Made by a program: the position numbers and the translations under genes. The notes under the pieces were generated by a model, which worked only from the letters and a program-made list of their open reading frames with translations, did not search any database and had not been told where the DNA came from. A stretch of DNA of 9,369 bases from Deltaproteobacteria bacterium (GTDB lineage: Bacteria; Desulfobacterota; Desulfuromonadia; Geobacterales; Geobacteraceae), in NCBI GenBank assembly GCA_021810985.1, contig JAJZQA010000074.1:1-9369 (forward strand), in the 5' to 3' direction. Position 1 is the first letter of the stretch. Each line of letters opens with the position of its first letter. This document shows, piece by piece, positions 1-6,994 of this stretch.

Positions 1-287
1 AGCTGCTGCCGAAGAATGGTCGTCTGGTTCTGCTTGACGAGAAAGGGAAATCGATGAGTTCCCCTGAATTCTCCGATTTTCTCGGCAGGAGCCGCGATGC
101 CGCGCTGCCCGAACTGGTCTTCGCCGTGGGCGGGGCGTACGGCTTTTCTCAGGAGTTCCGCTCCCGGGCTGATTCAATGATAGCTCTATCGCGCATGACC
201 TTTACCCATCAGATGGTGCGGGTATTTCTCCTGGAACAAATATACCGGGGGTTTACCATTCTGAATCGTGAGCCCTATCATCACTGA
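1..287 (+). CDS. rlmH: 23S rRNA (pseudouridine-1915-N3)-methyltransferase RlmH, C-terminal part (5' end outside window)
   Basis: The frame is open from base 3 with no stop before the TGA at 285-287, so this is the last ~94 residues of a protein that begins to the left of the window. RlmH is a small SPOUT-class enzyme (about 155 residues in the family) that methylates N3 of pseudouridine 1915 in helix 69 of 23S rRNA on assembled ribosomes. The sequence shows the family's SAM-pocket loop (VFAVGGAYGFS, compare IGGPEG in the E. coli enzyme) and the conserved C-terminal run MTFTHQMVRVFLLEQIYRGF ending in the PYHH tail, where the family has PYHR/PYHK. The internal ATG at 54 is not a start, because homology continues upstream of it (LLPKNGRLVLLDEKGKS). 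In Geobacter-like genomes rlmH sits after the ribosome silencing factor gene and before gpmI, which fits here. Confidence 0.93.
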   Translation, partial: LLPKNGRLVLLDEKGKSMSSPEFSDFLGRSRDAALPELVFAVGGAYGFSQEFRSRADSMIALSRMTFTHQMVRVFLLEQIYRGFTILNREPYHH

Positions 288-511
288 CGGATTCCTGCTG
301 CAAACTTTAGGCGCTTGTCCGGCTCATACCTTCCCGGAGAGATGATCCCTTGTCCTGGGAGAAATTCTTCCCGTTAGTCCTGAAATTTGTCGTGGATCTC
401 TGCTTCTTTTTCCTCGTCAGAAAAGTTTTCCCGTCTGTATTTTCTGTAGCCGGTCACCGCACTCTACAACAGTGTACGTTTCCGAGACTTTTCGGATACT
501 GTCATTCTACT

Positions 512-516
512 GGAGG
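512..516 (+). promoter_or_regulatory. Ribosome binding site that fixes the gpmI start
   Basis: A GGAGG followed by AACA lies four bases before the ATG at 521. It coincides with the start of homology to phosphoglycerate mutases and argues against the 57-residue in-frame extension from a TTG at 350. In the 233-base leader (288-520) I see only a weak structure: TCCGA (481-485) facing TCGGA (492-496), nested inside CAGT (470-473) and ACTG (498-501). I find no convincing sigma-70 promoter there. Confidence 0.75.
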
Positions 517-520
517 AACA

Positions 521-2056
521 ATGTCGAAACCGCTGATTCTGATGATTCTTGACGGCTGGGGTCTCAGCCCACGTCAAGAAAACAATGCCATAGCGCTGGC
601 AAATCCGCCGGTCATGACCAGGCTTTGCCGGGATTACCCCTTTGCGGAATTGCAGGCGTCAGGCATGGCGGTTGGCCTTCCCGAGGGTCAGATGGGAAAC
701 TCGGAAGTGGGCCATCTCAATATCGGGGCTGGACGCATTGTCTACCAGGATCTGACCCGCATTACCAAGGCCATTGCTGACGGCTCTTTTTTCCGGAATC
801 CCGTCTTGCTGGATTGTCTGGAGAAAACCCGGATCTCCGGGGGGCGGATTCATTTGGCGGGCCTCCTTTCCGATGGCGGAGTCCATTCTCACAACACACA
901 TCTCTATGCGCTCCTGCAACTCGCCAAACGGGAGGGAATCAAGGAAGTTTTTGTCCACTGTTTCCTTGACGGCCGCGATAACCCCCCGAAGAGCGCTCTC
1001 GAATACGTCGCCGCACTTGAAGACGAGCTGAAAAAAATCGGTGTCGGCCGGATTGCCACCGTCATGGGCCGTTTCTATGCCATGGACAGGGATAATCGCT
1101 GGGATCGCGTTGAGAAGGCGTATAATGCAATGGCTCTTGGGGCCGGAACCGCAGCCGAAAATGCACTTGACGCCATACAGAAAAATTACGACCAGGGTAT
1201 CAATGACGAATTTGTGATTCCGACCGTCATCCACGATCAAAGTGGCGCCGTTGGCACAATCCGGGATGGTGATGGCTGTATTTTTTTCAATTTCAGGTCA
1301 GACCGCGCGCGTGAAATCACCAGGGCTTTTACCGATGCAGATTTCGCGGGATTTCTTCCGGCATTCCGGCCCGCGTTTTCATCCTATGTGTGTATGACGG
1401 AGTATGATGAGACCTTCGGCCTGCCGGTGGCCTTTGCCCCGGAGGAGCTGAAAAATATTCTCGCTGAAGTGGTCAGTACCGCCGGACTTCGCCAGCTTCG
1501 GATCGCGGAAACGGAAAAGTATGCCCATGTCACCTTTTTCTTCAATGGCGGCAATGAAGCACCTTTCTCCGGTGAAGAGCGGGTTCTTATCCCATCTCCG
1601 AAAGATGTTGCCACGTACGATCTCAAGCCGGAAATGAGCGTGTTTCAGGTCGCGACGGAACTTGTCGGAAAACTGGATGAAAAGCGCTTCGATTTCATCG
1701 TGCTGAACTTTGCCAATCCTGATATGGTCGGCCACACCGGATTTCTCGATTCGGTAGTGAAGGCGATTACCGCCGTTGACCAATGTGTGGGAGTCGTGGT
1801 CGACAAGGTTCTATCGCTGGGCGGAAGCCTGCTCATCACCGCCGACCACGGTAATGCGGAGAGCATGGTTGATGAAAACGGCAACCCACACACGGCACAT
1901 ACCTGCAATCCTGTTCCCCTGGTTCTGGTCGGTGATGCTGGCAAGGGGTGTACGCTGCGTTCCGGGGTGCTTGCCGATATCGCTCCCACCGTGCTGGAAA
2001 TTCTCGGTATTCCCAAGCCGGCGGAGATGAGCGGTTCAAGTCTTTTGGTGCGCTAG
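521..2056 (+). CDS. gpmI: 2,3-bisphosphoglycerate-independent phosphoglycerate mutase
   Basis: Interconverts 3-phosphoglycerate and 2-phosphoglycerate in glycolysis and gluconeogenesis in the cytoplasm, via a phosphoserine intermediate and two Mn(II) ions. The product is 511 residues, the normal length for the family (about 510-515). All active-site elements are visible: D11 in ILDGWG, the phosphorylated Ser61 in QMGNSEVGH, the substrate-binding CFLDGRD stretch, D401 and H405 in [10 protein letters not shown]442-H443 in TADHGNAE, and H460 in [10 protein letters not shown]. These match the seven metal ligands described for the Bacillus enzyme, so it should be active. An in-frame TTG at 350 with a GGAGAG upstream would add 57 residues including a hydrophobic run, but this addition resembles nothing in the family and is rejected. 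The gene follows rlmH on the same strand with a 233-base gap, so it may be co-transcribed or have its own promoter. Confidence 0.97.
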   Translation: MSKPLILMILDGWGLSPRQENNAIALANPPVMTRLCRDYPFAELQASGMAVGLPEGQMGNSEVGHLNIGAGRIVYQDLTRITKAIADGSFFRNPVLLDCLEKTRISGGRIHLAGLLSDGGVHSHNTHLYALLQLAKREGIKEVFVHCFLDGRDNPPKSALEYVAALEDELKKIGVGRIATVMGRFYAMDRDNRWDRVEKAYNAMALGAGTAAENALDAIQKNYDQGINDEFVIPTVIHDQSGAVGTIRDGDGCIFFNFRSDRAREITRAFTDADFAGFLPAFRPAFSSYVCMTEYDETFGLPVAFAPEELKNILAEVVSTAGLRQLRIAETEKYAHVTFFFNGGNEAPFSGEERVLIPSPKDVATYDLKPEMSVFQVATELVGKLDEKRFDFIVLNFANPDMVGHTGFLDSVVKAITAVDQCVGVVVDKVLSLGGSLLITADHGNAESMVDENGNPHTAHTCNPVPLVLVGDAGKGCTLRSGVLADIAPTVLEILGIPKPAEMSGSSLLVR

Positions 2057-2062
2057 AGTTCC

Positions 2063-2196
2063 ACTAGTACCATGTAATACCTGAAATTAACCCCCCTCGA
2101 TCCCCCCTTGACAGGTGGGAAGCTTTTCATTCTCCCCTGTCAAGGAGAGGTTTGGAGGGGGTGCGTGTGAAAAAACATCAGCTACAGGGTACCAGT
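2063..2196. repeat. Nested inverted-repeat (MITE-like or dispersed palindromic) element between convergent genes
   Basis: The ends are imperfect inverted repeats: ACTAGTACCATGTA (2063-2076) pairs with TACAGGGTACCAGT (2183-2196) at 12 of 14 positions. Inside them, a C-rich run at 2090-2098 faces a G-rich run at 2154-2162. The core is a perfect 10-bp stem, CCTTGACAGG (2106-2115) with CCTGTCAAGG (2136-2145), around a 20-base loop. There is no open reading frame and no clear poly-T tail. Nested palindromes of this size in a convergent intergenic gap are typical of dispersed repeats or MITEs. The hairpin could also help end transcription from both sides. I cannot see target-site duplications with confidence, and copy number cannot be judged from one window. 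Confidence 0.6.
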
Positions 2197-2260
2197 CAAA
2201 ATTGGCGGCCAGAATGCTCTCTTTTCCCTGCTAGGTCATGAATCTTCATACCCGTGCTGC

Positions 2261-3340
2261 TCAAACCGCCTTTTTATTTGCCGCAATACCATATTCTCCG
2301 TGGTGAACCTCAAGACCGATCCGCTGCGTGATTTCCACGACTCGTGCCGGTGGGTTTTCCTTTTTCCATCCACCGTGAAACTTGTCCGCCGCCAAAATAA
2401 TCCCACCCGATTTAAGTCTCTTTGCCAAGGCAGCTATTGAATTTTCAATCATCTCCGGGGCATGCAGAAACGGACCTCCGAGGATCCCGTTGCAAAGAAT
2501 GATGTCGTAAGGTTTTTCGGCCTGTGCCGGGTACCGCATGATATTGTCCCGAAAGAAGAGCATGTTGCCGGTGGCTTGAGCGGTGTAAAGCGGTTCCACG
2601 GAGGTCCGGAAATGTTTCTGTCTTTCCGGGTCATGGGGAAAACTGCCGTGGGCCGCGGTGAAGACTTCCAGCGGTTCCAGGGAACTGCCATGGATCTGTT
2701 GCCGGCGCGGGGGGATTCCGCATTTCAGTAACAACCCGGCAAGGTCATAGGTTCCTTCACCCGTTCCGCAGGCTGCATCAAGCACCCGTACCTCTTCGGA
2801 GAGATGGTTTATTCTTCGCCGGAGCCAGCCTTCCAGATGATGCAACTGTTCCGGGTAGCGGAGAAAGCAGCCGCCATGATGATGGGGCAGCAAGGTAGTG
2901 AATAGAAAGCGGATCCGCTCAGGTTCATCGGTGACCAATTTTTTCAGGAGAATTGCCGGATTGACTGAATCCTGCGAGAGGCGGAGGCGCTGAAGCAGGT
3001 CGAGCCAGTTTGTTGCCGCCTGGAATGGGCTGCTCTCGTCTGACAGGGGATACCGGAGTGTCGCGGAGAAAAAGTGCCGGAACGCGGAACGTATTTCAGC
3101 CATGGGCAGATATTGTTCGGTGCTACCACGCATCTCGCCTGTGATGACAAGACCAGGGGCCCAAAGCCCGTGGGAGTAGAAAGCGCAGTAGTTCCGGAAG
3201 CGGACTTCGAGACGTTCGATAGCCCTGTTCAGGGCTGAATAATGGATTGGTCCGCGGACGAGCAGGGTGGCAAGGTTCTTCTCTGCCTGGACAGGTGAAA
3301 GGCTGGGGTGGAAGGCTGGTTCCATGCTACCTTTTGTCAT
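2261..3340 (-). CDS. CheR-like class I SAM-dependent methyltransferase with unrecognised N-terminal half
   Basis: Predicted cytoplasmic protein of 359 residues with no signal peptide or membrane segment. The C-terminal half (about 165-325) is a Rossmann-type methyltransferase: motif I VLDAACGTGEG at 186-196 binds SAM, then an acidic-strand equivalent near IHGSSLEPLEV (216-226), the strand YDIILCNGILGG (278-289), and KSGGIILAADKFHGG (310-324). The order and wording recall chemotaxis methyltransferase CheR (CSTGEEPYSLA / CRNVLIYF / KPGGYLFLGHSE), but CNG replaces CRN and there is no typical CheR N-terminal helical domain. Residues 1-160 are not recognised; they contain a His/Gly-rich stretch (PHHHGGC, 152-158). 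The start at 3340 lacks a good ribosome site; Met6 (3325), preceded by AAAGGT, is an alternative. It is the last gene of the - strand operon, 47 bases after the esterase gene. The methylated substrate is unknown, and nothing nearby indicates a chemotaxis cluster. Confidence 0.75.
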   Translation of the reverse strand: MTKGSMEPAFHPSLSPVQAEKNLATLLVRGPIHYSALNRAIERLEVRFRNYCAFYSHGLWAPGLVITGEMRGSTEQYLPMAEIRSAFRHFFSATLRYPLSDESSPFQAATNWLDLLQRLRLSQDSVNPAILLKKLVTDEPERIRFLFTTLLPHHHGGCFLRYPEQLHHLEGWLRRRINHLSEEVRVLDAACGTGEGTYDLAGLLLKCGIPPRRQQIHGSSLEPLEVFTAAHGSFPHDPERQKHFRTSVEPLYTAQATGNMLFFRDNIMRYPAQAEKPYDIILCNGILGGPFLHAPEMIENSIAALAKRLKSGGIILAADKFHGGWKKENPPARVVEITQRIGLEVHHGEYGIAANKKAV

Positions 3341-3387
3341 GTGCGTGATGAAGTCTCGTGTGGTGAAACGGAATGCCCCATGATTCC

Positions 3388-3990
3388 CTACAGGGAACCC
3401 GATTTTCTCAGGTACAGGGCAATCCCTTCCGCAATCTTCCGGTAACCCTTGGCATTTGGATGAATAACGTCTGACTTGAGAGAATTCTTCTTCAGGACCT
3501 CACGCATGGTGTTTTCCATGTAGGGCAGGGAGAATTCATCGGCAATCTGGCGGTAGAATTCCGGCATAGACACGAGCAGATTCGGTCTGGGGACGCCAAT
3601 CAACACAACCTGCGCACCCTGTCTTTCCGCCATGCGAATCATTTCCTTGAGGTTTTCCGCGGCAGTCACCTCGTCAAGTCCTTGCAGCATGTCATTGGCC
3701 CCCAGGCAGAGCAACACCACTGCCGGGCGGTATCTGTCCAGGTAGTGCGGCAGCCGAACAAGTCCTTCCGACGTTGTTTCGCCCGGAACTCCTGCGTTGA
3801 TCACGGTCCGGGAAATGAGCTTCTGCAGGATGGCCGGATAACTCTGCTCGGGTGACGCTCCGGTGCCATAGGTCAAGCTGTCGCCAAAAGCCAGAACCAT
3901 GGCATTCGGAGGGAGTTCCTTGAGCCGGGGGGCAGTGTTACAGGCAGCGAGCAGCAGGGCCGGGAAAAAACAGCTGAGCAGTATCTTCAT
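3388..3990 (-). CDS. SGNH/GDSL-family esterase lipoprotein (TesA/arylesterase-like)
   Basis: A 200-residue predicted lipoprotein hydrolase acting on ester or thioester bonds in the periplasm or at a membrane face. The N-terminus (KILLSCFFPALLLAAC) is a lipoprotein signal with lipobox LAAC, so Cys17 should be lipidated. The four SGNH blocks are present: GDSLTYGTGAS with nucleophile Ser38, NAGVPGETT with oxyanion Gly67, GAND with Asn99, and DVIHPNAKGY with Asp174 and His177 completing the triad. This order and length match the TesA/lysophospholipase L1 branch. The ATG at 3990 has a GGAG (4000-4003) nine bases upstream. It begins 38 bases after the receptor gene and ends 47 bases before the methyltransferase gene, all on the same strand, which suggests co-transcription. 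The true substrate (lipid, acylated sugar, ester-bearing ligand brought in by the receptor) cannot be read from sequence. Confidence 0.9.
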   Translation of the reverse strand: MKILLSCFFPALLLAACNTAPRLKELPPNAMVLAFGDSLTYGTGASPEQSYPAILQKLISRTVINAGVPGETTSEGLVRLPHYLDRYRPAVVLLCLGANDMLQGLDEVTAAENLKEMIRMAERQGAQVVLIGVPRPNLLVSMPEFYRQIADEFSLPYMENTMREVLKKNSLKSDVIHPNAKGYRKIAEGIALYLRKSGSL

Positions 3991-4028
3991 GGAGTTTGTC
4001 TCCGGGGTGTTTTCATTTGCGTACCTGG

Positions 4029-5900
4029 TTAGAAAGTAAACCGGATGCCGCCTTCGAACCAGCGCCGTGGATTTTGGTATACAGCAAAATGGTACTGTGA
4101 CCCATTGAAAAGATTGTGGGCCGTAAAAAATAGCTCCGCGGTGACAGCTTCCGTGAGGGTTATTTCTTTGGATAGATTGATATCCCAGGTTAGGGCGTCA
4201 TATTTTCCCTGAAAGAGTGGAGAGGCGTTCCAGTCGACGTAACGGCCCTTAAGGAGTGCTTTGATAAAACGGCTGTTGTCGTATTGAATTCCAAGATCAT
4301 AGGAATAACGGGGCACATTTTGAATGACCTCTCCGGCGGTCTTGTCTTTGGCATTGACAAAAGTGAAACCACCCATGAGTGATACATTGAAGATTGGAAT
4401 GGTTTTAAGTTCCACCTCGACGCCTTCCCGACGCTGCTTACCTGCATTTATGTTGGTGTCGAAGTCTATTGATACGTTAACTCCAATAATGGCATCAGAG
4501 ATTTCATGACGGAAATAAGTGGTTTTCAGAAAGATGTATTTGAGGGCAGCGGTTTCAAAGCCGGCCGAATAGGACCAGACCTGTTCCATCTTCAGAGATG
4601 GGTTCGGAAGCGTAGAGGGGCCGGTTCCAAAGGTTGATCCCAGCGACGGGATATTGAAGCCCCGTGCCACATAACCCCTGATAACGGTGGAGTCGGCAAT
4701 GGTACAGGTGGCGCCCAGACTCGGGCTCCAGAAATCACCGTTGGTACTGGTGTTGTCATAGCGAACGCCGGGGGTCAGGGAAAAACGGCCGAACTTCATG
4801 GTGTCGTTGAGATAGAAAGCCCATTTGTCGAGGCGTTGGGAACCGGTTATGAACATTTGCGAATCCGAGGTGCCGAAGTCGAAGTCGCTGCCGAAACCGA
4901 GAGTGTGCCATTTCTGGTCCCAGGTGAGCCGTGCGCTGCCGCCGAAAGTGCTTTCGTTGGCTCTGATATCGCCACTGATGTTGGGGGAAAATATGATCTC
5001 GGTCTTTGTCTGCAACGTCCTGAAATTTAGGTCAAGACTCAGTTCATCGTTCAAGGTTTGTTTCAGGGAAAGAGTTGAGTAAAAGCGGTTGTCGCGGTTG
5101 AACGCGGAAAAATCAGCGAACGGGCGGAAGTCGACGAACTCCCGGGAATCGTTCAAGTAGTCGAGGGTAAGTGACAGGAGAGTCTTGTCCGATAGCTGCC
5201 ATAGCAACTTGCCATAGAAATTTCCGCTCTGCAGCATGGAATGGGGCTGAAGTCCGTCGGTAAGGAGTCCGCCCCCTGTCAGGTAGTAACCGAGTTTGCC
5301 GACAGTGCCGGTGATTTCTCCCCGGTAGTCCCCGGTGTTTCGGCTGCCGATTGAGGCACTTATGGTGCCGCCGAACTCACGTGATTCATCGGGCGACTTG
5401 GTGATTATGTTGATGACTCCACCAAGTGACGATCCCCAAGAGGATGAGGCTGGGCCCTTGATGATTTCAATGCGCTCGATGTGTTGTACCCTCATACTGC
5501 CAACTTCTGAGATCCCTTCAGTGAGGCTGTTCTGCACAACCCCATCTATGAGGACGGTTACATGATTGGTGGAAGAACCCTGGACCGTGAGGAATACTGG
5601 ACTTCCAGGTCCAGTTGAATTGCGCAGGTGAATCCCTGTAACGCTATTGAGAACATCGGCAACGGTATGGGCATTCATCGCCTTGATATCGTCGGCAGTT
5701 ACGATGGCAATGTTTTCCGCAACCTGTGAGATGGATTTCTCGGTCCTCGTAGCTGAAACTACCAGATCATTATCCTGGTAAAAGAGTTGTAGAACCTGCA
5801 TCTCTTCGTCAATCTGAGCCGCGGCAGGTCTTGGAACCGAGGAAAGTCCCAGGCAGAAACAGAGAAATAGAAGGCTTGTTTTTAAGGGATAACTGTGCAT
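4029..5900 (-). CDS. TonB-dependent outer-membrane receptor (BtuB/CirA-like architecture), ligand unknown
   Basis: A 623-residue outer-membrane active transporter driven by TonB-ExbBD. From the ATG at 5900 it has a classical signal peptide: n-region MHSYPLK, hydrophobic SLLFLCFCLGL, and a PRPAAA-Q cleavage site near residue 28. A TonB box DLVVSATR (about 45-52) resembles BtuB's DTLVVTATR. The plug follows (about 60-165), with the sequences VADVLNSVTGI, VTVLIDGVVQN, IERIEIIKGPASSSWGSSLG and GGVINIITK. The remainder is rich in alternating beta strands and ends in the aromatic outer-membrane signal GGIRFTF. The length is close to BtuB-type receptors. The start is uncertain: this ATG has no Shine-Dalgarno, whereas a GTG at 5969 has AGGAG six bases upstream and would add 23 residues before the signal peptide. 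It is the first gene of the - strand operon and is divergent from the binding protein/kinase genes. The ligand (siderophore, cobalamin, nickel chelate or another compound) cannot be told; I see no cobalamin riboswitch box upstream. Confidence 0.93.
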   Translation of the reverse strand: MHSYPLKTSLLFLCFCLGLSSVPRPAAAQIDEEMQVLQLFYQDNDLVVSATRTEKSISQVAENIAIVTADDIKAMNAHTVADVLNSVTGIHLRNSTGPGSPVFLTVQGSSTNHVTVLIDGVVQNSLTEGISEVGSMRVQHIERIEIIKGPASSSWGSSLGGVINIITKSPDESREFGGTISASIGSRNTGDYRGEITGTVGKLGYYLTGGGLLTDGLQPHSMLQSGNFYGKLLWQLSDKTLLSLTLDYLNDSREFVDFRPFADFSAFNRDNRFYSTLSLKQTLNDELSLDLNFRTLQTKTEIIFSPNISGDIRANESTFGGSARLTWDQKWHTLGFGSDFDFGTSDSQMFITGSQRLDKWAFYLNDTMKFGRFSLTPGVRYDNTSTNGDFWSPSLGATCTIADSTVIRGYVARGFNIPSLGSTFGTGPSTLPNPSLKMEQVWSYSAGFETAALKYIFLKTTYFRHEISDAIIGVNVSIDFDTNINAGKQRREGVEVELKTIPIFNVSLMGGFTFVNAKDKTAGEVIQNVPRYSYDLGIQYDNSRFIKALLKGRYVDWNASPLFQGKYDALTWDINLSKEITLTEAVTAELFFTAHNLFNGSQYHFAVYQNPRRWFEGGIRFTF

Positions 5901-5971
5901 AATGAAGGCAGGGTAATTTGACAAGTCTGTACTCTCCCTAACAAGGTTACAAGATCTGATGTTTCGCACAT
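5882..5971 (-). CDS. Possible 29-codon leader ORF overlapping the receptor start
   Basis: An ATG at 5971, four bases after the AGGAG at 5976-5980, opens a 29-residue frame (begins MCETSDLVTLLG) that ends at a TAA 19 bases inside the receptor gene counted from its ATG. The receptor ATG at 5900 has no ribosome site of its own, so this leader could deliver ribosomes to it by coupling. The same AGGAG could instead serve the GTG at 5969, which is in the receptor frame. The peptide resembles nothing I know, and this is a speculative call. Confidence 0.2.
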   Translation of the reverse strand: MCETSDLVTLLGRVQTCQITLPSLCTVIP

Positions 5972-5975
5972 TGTT

Positions 5976-5980
5976 CTCCT
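5976..5980 (-). promoter_or_regulatory. Strong Shine-Dalgarno upstream of the receptor gene
   Basis: AGGAG on the - strand, six bases before GTG (5969, receptor frame) and four before ATG (5971, a different frame). It is the only good ribosome site in the divergent gap on this strand, so it decides between a GTG start, a coupled leader ORF, or an unassisted ATG at 5900. Confidence 0.6.
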
Positions 5981-5982
5981 CT

Positions 5983-5995
5983 ACCTTAAAAAGGT
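5983..5995. promoter_or_regulatory. Small perfect palindrome in the divergent gap (possible operator)
   Basis: ACCTT-AAA-AAGGT is a perfect 5-bp inverted repeat with a 3-base spacer, three bases upstream of the receptor's Shine-Dalgarno and downstream of the proposed promoter. It could be a regulator half-site pair or a small hairpin that affects translation. Arms this short arise by chance, so support is weak. Confidence 0.25.
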
Positions 5996-6042
5996 CGGAG
6001 CTTTCCAGCGATTGCATTTCTTTACTTTTTTTGTCACTTCGA

Positions 6043-6071
6043 AACATACCAAAGCGCCAATCGTTTGTCCA
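6043..6071 (-). promoter_or_regulatory. Candidate sigma-70 promoter for the receptor operon
   Basis: Read on the - strand: TGGACA (-35, 6066-6071, five of six to TTGACA), a 17-base spacer, then TG-G-TATGTT (extended -10, hexamer at 6043-6048). Transcription would begin near 6036, leaving a leader of roughly 65 bases to the GTG at 5969 or 135 bases to the ATG at 5900. It overlaps the region just before the binding-protein gene, so expression of the two operons could be linked. I see no equally good promoter for the + strand direction. Confidence 0.4.
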
Positions 6072-6084
6072 TACGAACCGAAAA

Positions 6085-6987
6085 ATGACCAACAAAATAT
6101 TCCTAACATTCCTACTCGTCTTCTTGTGCCTTGTTGGTGCTTCGAAGGCCTCCCCTCAGGAAATTCTTGTCGTTCAGAACCACAAAATCAAGCCCTACGC
6201 TGATGCATTTTCCGGCTTTAAGTCACAGGTTAATTCGAAGAGCAAGGGTGTCGAGTACGTTTTCCGCACGAGCAACGGAGCAGTCGAATACCTCTCCGGC
6301 AGTAAACCGGATCTGATTCTTGCCATTGGCATGGACGCTCTGCAGAAGGTAAAGATTTTTTCGGCTGTGCCGATAGTATACCTCATGGTCCTGAATCCAG
6401 CCGCTATCGTGCCTGATGAGAGAAATATCACCGGGGTCAGCATGACGATCTCGCCAGACAAACAGTTGGCTGCTATCCGCAGGGTTCTTCCCTCGGTCCG
6501 ACGGATTGGTCTTCTCTATGATCCGAAAAAAAGTGGTTCTTTTGTGAAAAGGGCGCAGAATGTAGCTAAGCTACTCAAAATCGATCTGCTGGCAAAAGAG
6601 ATCAGCCATTCCAAAGTTGTTCCGGCCGCGCTTAATTCCCTGAAGGGGGCCATCGACGCATACTGGATGATTCCTGATACTACGGTGGTTACGCCGGATA
6701 CAATTGAATTGATGATGCTTTATTCCCTTGATAGCAAGATTCCTGTTTGCACATTCTCAACCAAATACCTGGAAATTGGCGCACTCATGTCGTTGGATAT
6801 CAATGCCAAAGAGATGGGGCGGCAAGCCGGAGGTCTCGCGCTGAAAATTCTTTCGGGCAAGAAAGTTGCTGATATTTCCTCGGTCGAGGCTGATACCGCC
6901 GATCTTGTTATCAATGAGGCCGTTGCCCGGAAGCTCAAGGTAACTATTGAAGATGATCTGCGCGGCATAGCAAAGTTTGTGAGGTGA
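6085..6987 (+). CDS. Periplasmic substrate-binding protein, ABC_sub_bind (PF04392-type), likely sensory partner of the kinase
   Basis: A 300-residue exported protein. The ATG at 6085 gives a good Sec signal peptide (MTNKIFLTFLLVFLCLVGASKA, cleavage after about residue 22). No lipobox is seen, so it should be soluble in the periplasm. The body reads as a two-lobe type I periplasmic binding fold of the ABC_sub_bind (YtlA/TrpX-like) family: KPDLILAIGMDALQKV (74-90), the hallmark NITGVSM (114-120), VRRIGLLYDPKKSGS (138-152), AYWMIPDTTVVTP (192-204), and IPVCTFSTKYLEIGAL with the following GRQAGGLALKILSGKK (219-260). No clear Shine-Dalgarno precedes the ATG, and the in-frame sequence upstream (from 5959) is not protein-like. 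No permease or ATPase gene is nearby. Only seven bases separate its stop from the kinase gene. The most economical reading is a ligand-binding protein that reports to that kinase, as in other binding-protein/kinase pairs, but this is inference. Confidence 0.85.
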   Translation: MTNKIFLTFLLVFLCLVGASKASPQEILVVQNHKIKPYADAFSGFKSQVNSKSKGVEYVFRTSNGAVEYLSGSKPDLILAIGMDALQKVKIFSAVPIVYLMVLNPAAIVPDERNITGVSMTISPDKQLAAIRRVLPSVRRIGLLYDPKKSGSFVKRAQNVAKLLKIDLLAKEISHSKVVPAALNSLKGAIDAYWMIPDTTVVTPDTIELMMLYSLDSKIPVCTFSTKYLEIGALMSLDINAKEMGRQAGGLALKILSGKKVADISSVEADTADLVINEAVARKLKVTIEDDLRGIAKFVR

Positions 6988-6994
6988 TGCCTGA

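Noticed and set aside
350..520. In-frame 57-residue upstream extension of gpmI from a TTG with GGAGAG upstream
   Set aside because: The ATG at 521 has a better ribosome site and matches the family N-terminus exactly; the extension is low-complexity hydrophobic sequence unlike any phosphoglycerate mutase.
659..1240. Long open frame on the - strand inside gpmI (193 residues)
   Set aside because: It lies wholly within a well-supported + strand gene, has no domain signal and reads as the antisense shadow of conserved codons.
2063..2196. CRISPR array or simple rho-independent terminator
   Set aside because: There is no direct repeat/spacer periodicity, and the hairpin lacks a poly-T tail; nested inverted symmetry fits a palindromic element better.
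5959..6084. Upstream extension of the binding-protein gene from an ATG at 5959
   Set aside because: It would bury the signal peptide behind 42 residues and run through the divergent promoter region; the ATG at 6085 gives a normal signal peptide.
5901..6084. Cobalamin or other riboswitch upstream of the receptor
   Set aside because: The gap is short and I see no B12-box-like GCCACTG or other aptamer landmark.
5901..6095. Receptor start at the most upstream in-frame ATG (6095)
   Set aside because: It would lie upstream of the proposed promoter, overlap the divergent gene's start and add 65 non-signal residues.
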